The position numbers and the translations under genes are program-made. A stretch of DNA of 8,118 bases, taken from the NCBI GenBank assembly GCA_009785715.1, contig WQVT01000084.1:1-8118 (forward strand), in the 5' to 3' direction. This document shows, in pieces, positions 1 to 4,828 of this stretch (within the stretch, counting starts at the first letter, position 1; every line of letters starts with the position of its first letter). A model generated the notes under the pieces. The model saw nothing but the letters and a program-made list of their open reading frames with translations, did no database searches and had not been told where the DNA came from. The DNA comes from Acidimicrobiaceae bacterium (GTDB lineage: Bacteria; Actinomycetota; Acidimicrobiia; Acidimicrobiales; Palsa-688).

Positions 1-58
1 CGCCAATCGACCACAGCTCTGGTGGTAGGACGGCTCACTCTCAGGGGAGAATGACGCG

Positions 59-523
59 GTGAACGATCCGTCCGAGGTTGAGCGGCTGGCGGAACACATC
101 GCCCGCCGAGCCCATGACGGTCAGACCGACAAGGCAGGCCACCCCTACATCGAGCATCCCGCACGGGTGGCTGCCCGGCTGACCGACCCGGAGTTACGTG
201 CGGCGGCCTGGCTCCACGATGTTGTGGAGGATACTGATTGGACCGCCGATCGGCTCCTCGAGGCCGGGATGCCGGACCGGGTGGTCGAGACGGTGGTCGC
301 CGTCACTCGGCTCCCCGGCCAGGACGACGACGCCTACTACGCCCAGGTGGCCGCGAGCGGCGAGGGCACTGCGGTGAAGCAGGCGGACATCGCCGACAAC
401 GCCGATCCGAACCGCCTCGCACTCCTCGACCCGGCCACCAGGGCCGGGCTGGAGGCCAAGTACACCAAGGCTCTGCAAGCCATCGCGGCCCACCGAGAGG
501 GCCCCACCCACAGCCCCAGATGA
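59..523 (+). CDS. Small RelA/SpoT-type HD-domain hydrolase (MESH1/SAH-like)
   Basis: A 154-residue soluble protein that is essentially one HD phosphohydrolase domain. Visible metal-site motifs are H33 in HPYIEHP (28-34), the H53-D54 pair in AWLHDVVEDT (50-59), E57-D58 of the same segment, and D110 in KQADIADNAD (107-116). This order and spacing are those of the (p)ppGpp 3'-pyrophosphohydrolase half of RelA/SpoT and of the small stand-alone MESH1-type hydrolases. No synthetase, TGS or ACT domain is present. The start is the GTG at 59, placed 9 nt after AGGGGAG (43-49); the ATG at 51 is followed two codons later by a stop in its own frame. By family it would hydrolyse (p)ppGpp or a related nucleotide in the cytosol, using Mn2+; the actual substrate is inferred. 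It lies 56 bp ahead of the AbgT-type transporter gene on the same strand, so co-transcription is possible. Confidence 0.85.
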   Translation: MNDPSEVERLAEHIARRAHDGQTDKAGHPYIEHPARVAARLTDPELRAAAWLHDVVEDTDWTADRLLEAGMPDRVVETVVAVTRLPGQDDDAYYAQVAASGEGTAVKQADIADNADPNRLALLDPATRAGLEAKYTKALQAIAAHREGPTHSPR

Positions 524-551
524 CCATGCTGATCTCCCGGGTGCCCGGGGT

Positions 552-567
552 GCGCTGACGCGCTGAC
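552..567 (+). repeat. Perfect tandem octamer just upstream of the transporter gene
   Basis: GCGCTGAC occurs twice head to tail (552-559 and 560-567), 12 bp before the ATG at 580. It follows a short hairpin (CCCGG 536-540, loop GTGC, CCGGG 545-549). A weak -10-like hexamer CATACT (568-573) comes next. The repeat could be an operator or an accident of GC-rich sequence; no regulator family is recognised. Confidence 0.45.
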
Positions 568-579
568 CATACTTGACGC

Positions 580-2235
580 ATGGTCGGCACCAAGAAGTCG
601 AACGCGGACCGGAGGAGCCAGCATTTCCTCGACTTCATCGAGCGTGCCGGCAACAATGTCCCCCACCCGGCAGTCCTCTTCCTCGCCCTCTGCGCCGGCG
701 TGATCGTCCTGTCAGCGCTCCTCAACCTGACGTCCTGGAGCGCGAGCTACGAGGTGGTGCAGCCTCCTCCGCACAGCGTTGAGCAGGTCGATATCGGTGG
801 CTCGGTGCTACCGGGAGAGATGCTGCCCGCCGGACAGGCGCCGGCGTCGTCGTACCACGTGACCACACAGACCGCCAAGGTCCAGAGCCTGCTCTCGGTC
901 GACGGTCTCCGCTACCTGTTTACGTCTTTCATCAACAATTTCACCGGCTTTACCGCGGTGGGGATCATCCTCGTCGTGATGATCGGGGTCGGCGTCGCGG
1001 AGGTGTCCGGGCTGATCTCGTCGTTGATCCGCAAGCTGGTCGCCGTCGCCTCGGCCTCTTCGCTCACCTTTGTCATCGTTCTGCTTGGCATCTTCTCGAG
1101 CATCGCGTCCGACGCCGGCTATCTCGTGCTGATCCCGCTCGGCGCGGCAGCCTTCAAAAGCGTCGGCCGCCACCCACTTGCCGGCATGGCAGCCGCGTTC
1201 GCCGGCGTCGCCGGCGGGTTCGGCGTCAACCTCCTGATCACGCCGATCGATGCGGTGTTGACAGAGATCACCAACGAAGCCATCCACGAGGTCGACCCGA
1301 CTCGTTCGATCGAGATCACCGCGAACCTCTACTTCGCCGTCGGCTCGACCATCCTGCTGACCGTCCTTCTGTCCCTGGTGACGGCGAGGTTGGTCGAGCC
1401 TCGGCTGGGCCCCTACGACCCGAGCCTGTCCCCCACCGGCAACGAACTGCGAGACCCCGACACCCTGCAGAGCACCACCCCCAAACGGGACTCGAGGGGC
1501 CTGCGCTGGGCGGGCATCGCCGTTCTGATCGCCCTGCTCGCCGTCGCTGCGCTGGCGATCCCACCCGGCGCACCGCTGCGCGACCCGGATACCGGAAGCC
1601 TGATCGGCACCTCGCCCCTCATGGACAGCCTGATCGTCATCATCTCGATCTGTTTCCTGGCCGCCGGCATCGCCTACGGACGCGGGGCAGGCACCCTGAG
1701 GACCACCACAGAAGCCATCGAGGCCATCACCAAGGCGTGGGCGGGTCTCGCGGGGCTGCTCGTCCTCTTCCTGCTCATCGCCCAGTTCATCGCCTACTTC
1801 AATTACTCCAAGATCCCACAGATCACCGCGGTGAAACTTGGAGACATCATCGAACACTCCAACATCGGCGGCATTTGGTTACTGCTCGCCGTCATGGCCA
1901 TCACGGTCGTCATCGGCATCATCGTTCCGCCGGTGATCGCGAAATGGGCATTGCTGGCGCCGATTTTCATACCTCTATTCCTGCGCCTGGGCGTTGAACC
2001 CCAGACCGTGCTCGCCGCCTACCGAGTCGCTGACTCTCCGGTCAACGTCATCAACCCGATCATGCCCTATTTCCCACTCATCGTTGTCTTCGCCAAGCGC
2101 TACGACCGGAGCTCGGGAATCGGCACGGTGATCGCCATGATGCTCCCGTACTTCCTTGCACTGACCGTCGTGTGGACGCTCTTCTTCGTGGCTTGGTACC
2201 TGCTCCGCATTCCACTTGGCCCGGGCCTCTCGTGA
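580..2235 (+). CDS. AbgT-family transporter (p-aminobenzoyl-glutamate transporter-like)
   Basis: A 551-residue polytopic membrane protein, close to the usual AbgT length. The N-terminal signature FLDFIERAGNNVPHP (16-30) leads into the first membrane helix (about 30-50). Further hydrophobic segments lie near 117-140, 160-193, 200-225, 246-270, 308-328, 345-366, 388-408, 430-468 and 515-545. Family hallmarks are SSIASDAGYLVLIPLGAA (173-190), the re-entrant segment NLLITPIDAV (217-226), the broken helix IIVPPVIAKWALLAP (447-461) and ADSPVNVINPIMPYFPLI (484-501). Known members import the folate catabolite p-aminobenzoyl-glutamate (AbgT) or export antifolate sulfonamides using the proton gradient (MtrF/YdaH); which applies here cannot be told. 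The ATG at 580 lacks a Shine-Dalgarno site, and a weak CATACT (568-573) lies just upstream, so a leaderless mRNA is possible. The GGAGGAG at 611-617 is not followed by a usable in-frame start. No abgA/abgB hydrolase gene is nearby. Confidence 0.93.
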   Translation: MVGTKKSNADRRSQHFLDFIERAGNNVPHPAVLFLALCAGVIVLSALLNLTSWSASYEVVQPPPHSVEQVDIGGSVLPGEMLPAGQAPASSYHVTTQTAKVQSLLSVDGLRYLFTSFINNFTGFTAVGIILVVMIGVGVAEVSGLISSLIRKLVAVASASSLTFVIVLLGIFSSIASDAGYLVLIPLGAAAFKSVGRHPLAGMAAAFAGVAGGFGVNLLITPIDAVLTEITNEAIHEVDPTRSIEITANLYFAVGSTILLTVLLSLVTARLVEPRLGPYDPSLSPTGNELRDPDTLQSTTPKRDSRGLRWAGIAVLIALLAVAALAIPPGAPLRDPDTGSLIGTSPLMDSLIVIISICFLAAGIAYGRGAGTLRTTTEAIEAITKAWAGLAGLLVLFLLIAQFIAYFNYSKIPQITAVKLGDIIEHSNIGGIWLLLAVMAITVVIGIIVPPVIAKWALLAPIFIPLFLRLGVEPQTVLAAYRVADSPVNVINPIMPYFPLIVVFAKRYDRSSGIGTVIAMMLPYFLALTVVWTLFFVAWYLLRIPLGPGLS

Positions 2236-2335
2236 GGGCTCGTCGCCGGCGAACGTCGGGGCAGTCCTGGGAAGCCAGGCCGGGCGGTATCGGTTGGTGC
2301 TATGGGACCGTCCGCCTCGGCCTCAACGCAATATA

Positions 2336-2360
2336 GGCCGCGCCTCTATGAGGCGCGGCC
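2336..2360 (+). terminator. Perfect 11-bp hairpin downstream of the transporter gene
   Basis: GGCCGCGCCTC (2336-2346), loop TAT, then GAGGCGCGGCC (2350-2360) form an 11-bp stem with no mismatch, 101 bp after the transporter stop codon. No T-run follows on either strand, so it resembles the U-poor hairpin terminators common in actinomycetes. Because it is symmetric it could act on both strands. Confidence 0.65.
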
Positions 2361-2411
2361 TGGTCAGAACTCTCGTCACTCGCGAGCTCCGATTGGGAGA
2401 CGAGCCATGCT

Positions 2412-2432
2412 GCGGCAACGAAAACGTGCCGC
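2412..2432. other. Second hairpin in the convergent junction
   Basis: GCGGCA (2412-2417), a bulged A, CG, an AAAA loop (2421-2424), CG, then TGCCGC (2427-2432). This makes an 8-bp stem with a single bulge. It sits between the two stronger hairpins separating the convergent transporter and Rpf-like genes, and may add to bidirectional termination. Confidence 0.4.
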
Positions 2433-2454
2433 CACAACCGACCCGTCAGAAGGT

Positions 2455-2489
2455 ACGGGAGGCACCCTCCCTTGCCGGATGCCTCCCGT
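2455..2489 (-). terminator. Hairpin directly after the Rpf-like gene
   Basis: ACGGGAGGCA (2455-2464) and TGCCTCCCGT (2480-2489) are a perfect 10-bp inverted repeat around a 15-nt loop. Read on the minus strand, it begins 6 nt after the stop codon of the LysM/Rpf-like gene (2496-2498), the normal place for a terminator. There is no clear T-run after it. Confidence 0.6.
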
Positions 2490-2495
2490 CAGCTT

Positions 2496-3167
2496 CTAGA
2501 CGCCGCAGGCGGCAGACGACACCGGCCAGGCACCCCAGCCCTGCTGGGCCTGAATGTTCTGGTTCACGATGGTCTGCGCTGAGGCGGAGGCCATATCCGC
2601 TTCAGGAGCGTATGCGAGCCCGCCACCGGAGACCCAGGACTGCTGCGTGTCCTGGTACATGCCGTAGAAGCCGTTGCCGGTGTTGGTGCCCGGATTGCCA
2701 CCGGATTCGTGAGCGGCGATGCAGGCCCAAACCCCTGACGGGGCGCTGCCCGCGTCCGACACCGTCACGGGGGCCGGAGCCGGGGCGGGTGCCGGAGCCG
2801 GAGCCGGGGCAGGTGCCGGAGCCGGGGCAGGTGCCGGAGCCTGAGCCGGAGCCGGGGCGGGTGCCGGAGCCGGGTCCGACGGTGCAGCCGAGACCGCGAC
2901 CGGAACGAAGCTCGCCGGTGGGATGGTGACGATCTGACCCACAAAGATGAGGTTGGGATCAGGGATCTGGTTGAAGGCAGCTAGCGCTTCCCAGGACCGG
3001 TCGGTTGCGGCACCAATCCCCGAGAGGGTGTCTCCCGGCTGGACCGTGATCTTGACGCCGGTCTGGTCACTCGTTGCTGCGGATGCCGCCTGCGCGGCCG
3101 TGGTTGAGAGAAGAGTGCCACCCAAGGTGGCACAGCCGATGAAAATCAGCCTGGTTCGTCGCTTCAT
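2496..3167 (-). CDS. Secreted LysM and Rpf/transglycosylase-like peptidoglycan hydrolase
   Basis: A 223-residue exported protein in three parts. A signal peptide (positive MKRRTR, hydrophobic core to about 22, cleavage near AQA 25-27) precedes a LysM domain (about 38-83; VQPGDTLSGIG 42-52, NLIFVGQIVTIP 72-83) that binds peptidoglycan. An Ala-Pro repeat linker (about 97-133) follows, then a C-terminal Rpf/transglycosylase-like domain (about 145-223). This last domain has WACIAAHESGGN (147-158), TGNGFYGMYQ (163-172) and a W-x-x-GGG block. E154 matches the catalytic glutamate of the lysozyme-like Rpf fold, and C149 and C221 could form a disulfide. Such proteins cleave cell-wall glycan and in actinomycetes promote growth or resuscitation; the exact activity is inferred. 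The ATG (3165-3167) has GGAG (complement of 3172-3175) 4 nt upstream. It is transcribed alone, with its own promoter and leader. The domain diverges from classical Rpf (AHESGG in place of CESGG). Confidence 0.88.
   Translation of the reverse strand: MKRRTRLIFIGCATLGGTLLSTTAAQAASAATSDQTGVKITVQPGDTLSGIGAATDRSWEALAAFNQIPDPNLIFVGQIVTIPPASFVPVAVSAAPSDPAPAPAPAPAQAPAPAPAPAPAPAPAPAPAPAPAPVTVSDAGSAPSGVWACIAAHESGGNPGTNTGNGFYGMYQDTQQSWVSGGGLAYAPEADMASASAQTIVNQNIQAQQGWGAWPVSSAACGV
2773..2875. repeat. In-gene tandem repeat encoding the Ala-Pro linker
   Basis: The plus strand shows repeated GCCGGAGCCGGGGCRGGT units of 18 nt, with longer 24- and 30-nt variants made by extra GCCGGA or GCCTGA hexamers, all in multiples of 6. 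They encode alternating Ala and Pro in the Rpf-like protein (about residues 97-131). Length changes here would stay in frame and only alter the span between LysM and catalytic domain. Confidence 0.85.
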
Positions 3168-3363
3168 GGGACTCCGTCGGTCGTGCCCGTATGGGCCGTG
3201 CTGGTGGTCTTGCGGAGCGGGAATAGGTCGCTAATTCAGGAACCCGTTACCCGATGGCAGAATCAAAGGGCGATCCTTTCTGCCGGTTTGCTCAGTCAGC
3301 GTCGGATAGATCCGGGGAGTATTCGAACCTCCCGCCTCGGCATTACCCGACGCCGTTGAGCGT
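3168..3363 (-). promoter_or_regulatory. Long structured 5' leader of the Rpf-like gene
   Basis: About 195 nt lie between the inferred transcription start (near 3363) and the ATG. On the minus-strand RNA, CGGCGTCGG pairs with CCGACGCTG (3347-3355 with 3297-3305; 7 Watson-Crick pairs plus a G-U and a C-G), enclosing a GGGAG/CTCCC hairpin. A second hairpin pairs GGCAGAA with TTCTGCC (complement of 3278-3284 and 3256-3262). CGCTGA (complement of 3296-3301) can instead pair with TTAGCG (complement of 3229-3234), which would disrupt the first stem. CTCCG (complement of 3213-3217) can pair with the CGGAG that holds the ribosome site (3172-3176). This is suggestive of regulation at the RNA level, but no known riboswitch class is recognised: the c-di-AMP (ydaO) core often found before actinobacterial rpf genes was not seen. 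Confidence 0.5.
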
Positions 3364-3369
3364 GTGTGC

Positions 3370-3399
3370 AAGTTAGCCTCGGCGTAGTCCCCATGTCAA
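3370..3399 (-). promoter_or_regulatory. Sigma-70-type promoter of the Rpf-like gene
   Basis: On the minus strand a perfect TTGACA -35 box (complement of 3394-3399) is followed after 18 bp by TAACTT (complement of 3370-3375), which fits the actinobacterial TAnnnT -10. The predicted start is near 3363. The -35 box overlaps an 8-bp palindrome CAACGTTG (3397-3404), a possible operator. Confidence 0.7.
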
Positions 3400-3480
3400 C
3401 GTTGCGTGGCGGTTTCTACCCAGAGTGTTCAGGTAGGGACGGATTGCGGTAGCTTGGCGGAGATTTGCGCACCCGCCGAC

Positions 3481-3528
3481 GGGGAGCGACCGCGTTGGGC
3501 GGTCAGCAACAGCTACTCCCCAGTTTTT
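3481..3528 (+). terminator. Two-tier hairpin followed by T5, orphan intrinsic terminator
   Basis: GGGGAG (3481-3486) pairs with CTCCCC (3516-3521). Inside it GACCGC (3488-3493) pairs with GCGGTC (3499-3504) around a GTTGG loop. The stem is followed by AG and TTTTT (3524-3528), the classical arrangement on the plus strand. No coding gene ends here. A weak promoter-like pair (TTCAGG 3428-3433, 16 bp, TAGCTT 3450-3455) lies upstream, so it could end a short RNA starting near 3462, or act as an attenuator for the CMD-like gene. Confidence 0.5.
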
Positions 3529-3540
3529 ACACAGTTATCG
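3519..3540 (+). repeat. Direct repeat copy A, DnaA-box-like
   Basis: This 22-bp segment begins CCCAG, has TTTTACACA (3525-3533) in its centre and ends TATCG. It matches the segment at 3652-3673 at 18 of 22 positions. The nonamer fits the broad DnaA-box pattern TTWTNCACA but not the C usually preferred at position 5 in actinomycetes. Confidence 0.55.
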
Positions 3541-3651
3541 GCGTTCGCTATTGGGGTCCACGACTTGATAGCCCGTAGAAGCATAGTTTGCCGCTCTTCC
3601 GGCTATAGGAATACACGAACTCCTTCCGCCGCCCACAGTGCACAGCAATGT

Positions 3652-3673
3652 CCCAGGTTTTGCACAGATAGCG
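3652..3673 (+). repeat. Direct repeat copy B, DnaA-box-like
   Basis: The partner of the repeat 133 bp upstream. It begins CCCAG, has TTTTGCACA (3658-3666) and ends TAGCG. Related partial copies of the GCACAG core occur at 3640-3645 and, inverted, at 3781-3786 (CTGTGC). This pattern suggests a binding-site cluster for an unidentified protein. Confidence 0.55.
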
Positions 3674-3735
3674 TTCTCCGGTGACCCAGGCGCTGACAAT
3701 GCCTCACGAAGTGCAGTCCCTCGCCCTCCCGGTCG

Positions 3736-3753
3736 CCTCGCAGGGGTGCGAGG
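3736..3753. other. Perfect 7-bp hairpin with GGGG loop
   Basis: CCTCGCA (3736-3742) and TGCGAGG (3747-3753) flank a GGGG loop, about 150 bp ahead of the CMD-like start. There is no adjacent T-run; TGCC/GGCA at 3758-3769 adds a minor second hairpin. Its role is unknown. Confidence 0.35.
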
Positions 3754-3852
3754 ACATGCCGCACGGCAGTTGCTTTCAATCTGTGCGGACGATGGGGCGT
3801 ATCGCTAACAGCCCCTATCGGAGCGGACGCAGTCGCTACCGTAGGCCCGACA

Positions 3853-3878
3853 CGTTGAACGTCGGCCCGCCGTCAACG
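3853..3878. promoter_or_regulatory. Inverted repeat upstream of the CMD-like gene, possible operator
   Basis: CGTTGA (3853-3858) and TCAACG (3873-3878) form an inverted repeat with a 14-bp spacer, ending 27 bp before the ATG at 3906. The same pair of hexamers, 36 bp apart, flanks the Rpf-like promoter (3354-3359 and 3396-3401). A shared regulator is conceivable but unproven. Confidence 0.35.
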
Positions 3879-3905
3879 GGGTCGTCGCGACTGGGGGTAA
3901 GCGAT

Positions 3906-4823
3906 ATGCCTGCGATCTACGGGATCCAGAACGGTCTTGACCTGGACAATCTGGAAGTCACCACCGACGACGAGATAAACACCTACCTGACCTACGCCCG
4001 CACCGGCAGCCACGAGTCGGCGTACGGCCAGCGGCTGGTTCGCGGTCCGCTCGATCCCGGCCCTCACTACGACCTGTCAGCCAACAGCCTCTGGCTGTAC
4101 ACCCGTCCCGACTTCGCCAAACTCCAGGGTCGCGTCCTTCGGGGCTGGGGATCACTCGGCATCGACTCGCGGATCGTCACCGGATCGTCGGCCGCGAACC
4201 TTCACACCTACATCAATCAGGCCTGGGAGACCGGCGTGGAAAACTGCACCCGTGGCCTCCAGGTGCGCGGCTTCACGAAGGCGCAGTTGATGGAGGTCAT
4301 CATGCACGCCCAGATGAGCGCCGGAATGCGCGGGTTGCAGGTCGTCGCGCGCGCCATCGGCATCATTCTCGGTGACTACGTCGAGCACGACATCAAGCCC
4401 GACTGGCCCGAGGGATGGGCGCCGGACATGGACGCGTTCTATTGCGGCCTCGATCCTTCGACGATGGAGCTGACGCCACAGGATCTGACCAACATCGAAG
4501 GCTGGTACGAGCGGACCGTCGGCTGGCAGCCGCCACGGATTCGCTTCCTGGCAAAGCACGAGCCGATAACCCTGAAGACGTGGCGAGCGAAGTGGGAGGG
4601 CGTCTTCCGCGGTGCCCTGCCCAAGCAGATGATGCCGTATCTCTCACTTCGCCACAACACCGTGAGCGGCAACCCCGCGGGCCTGAAGGAGGCCGCCCTG
4701 CTGGCAAAGGCTTGGGGCGTCAGCGATGCGATCATCGTCAATACCATCGTCCAGGGGGCCTACTACTTCTGTGGCCCCGAGCGCATGGATATGGCCGAAG
4801 AGGTGCTTGCAGACGTCCTATGA
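3906..4823 (+). CDS. Carboxymuconolactone decarboxylase/AhpD-like protein
   Basis: A 305-residue soluble protein with no signal peptide. Residues about 107-153 (WETGVENCTRGLQVRGFTK, then LMEVIMHAQMSAGM) align by eye with the repeat of gamma-carboxymuconolactone decarboxylases, typically WE-x-x-x-HVRGAL-x-NG followed by EI-x-EVL and AG. The usual catalytic histidine position seems to be Asn or Cys (E112-N113-C114). Residues about 238-304 (LPKQMMPYLSLRH, GLKEAALLAKAWGVSDA, AYYFCGPERMDMAEEVL) look like a second, diverged copy, giving an AhpD-like all-helical fold. No CxxC peroxidase motif is seen. I chose the ATG at 3906 because it follows GGGGGT (3893-3898) by 7 nt and the homology-like sequence begins soon after. 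The frame stays open upstream to 3681, but that extension looks random. It ends 5 bp from the stop of the convergent GH3 gene. Family assignment is by pattern only and the substrate is unknown. Confidence 0.6.
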   Translation: MPAIYGIQNGLDLDNLEVTTDDEINTYLTYARTGSHESAYGQRLVRGPLDPGPHYDLSANSLWLYTRPDFAKLQGRVLRGWGSLGIDSRIVTGSSAANLHTYINQAWETGVENCTRGLQVRGFTKAQLMEVIMHAQMSAGMRGLQVVARAIGIILGDYVEHDIKPDWPEGWAPDMDAFYCGLDPSTMELTPQDLTNIEGWYERTVGWQPPRIRFLAKHEPITLKTWRAKWEGVFRGALPKQMMPYLSLRHNTVSGNPAGLKEAALLAKAWGVSDAIIVNTIVQGAYYFCGPERMDMAEEVLADVL

Positions 4824-4828
4824 ATCGG

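Larger units (their letters stand above)
3364..3905. other. Long gene-poor intergenic region
   Basis: Between the Rpf-like promoter and the CMD-like gene I see no convincing gene. A plus-strand reading frame at 3406-3684 (92 codons, GTG start) overlaps by GTGA a 75-codon upstream extension of the CMD-like frame. Both translate to low-complexity, unrecognisable protein with mixed third positions. Much of the stretch, especially about 3505-3680, is visibly less GC-rich than the flanking genes. It contains a hairpin with T-run (3481-3528), two related direct repeats (3519-3540 and 3652-3673), a 7-bp hairpin (3736-3753) and an inverted repeat (3853-3878). Confidence 0.55.

Noticed and set aside
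808..1857. 349-codon minus-strand reading frame
   Set aside because: It is antisense to the AbgT-family gene, and its product is rich in charged repeats typical of shadow frames.
2216..2929. 237-codon plus-strand frame with PEPGQVPEPE repeats
   Set aside because: It is the antisense reading of the Ala-Pro repeat DNA plus the hairpin junction; the minus-strand LysM/Rpf frame clearly explains this region.
3312..3335. tRNA T-arm-like sequence on the minus strand (GGTTCGAAT within a GGGAG/CTCCC stem)
   Set aside because: The closing base pair next to TTC is missing, and no anticodon arm, D arm or acceptor pairing fits at tRNA distances. It is explained as a hairpin in the leader.
3168..3363. 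c-di-AMP (ydaO) riboswitch before the Rpf-like gene
   Set aside because: Expected from actinobacterial rpf biology, but the GACAGCUAACC-type and GGGUGAAU-type core motifs are absent. The only GCTAAC lies in the promoter -10 region. A c-di-GMP-I match to AGCAAACC is too short.
3519..3673. Replication origin based on DnaA-like boxes
   Set aside because: There are only two good nonamers, off the actinomycete preference, with no AT-rich unwinding region and no dnaA, dnaN or parAB genes nearby.
3406..3684. 92-codon plus-strand gene with a GTGA overlap to the next frame
   Set aside because: There is no ribosome site and no recognisable domain. Its codon third positions are unlike the neighbours, and it covers a terminator-like hairpin and direct repeats, so it is treated as non-coding.
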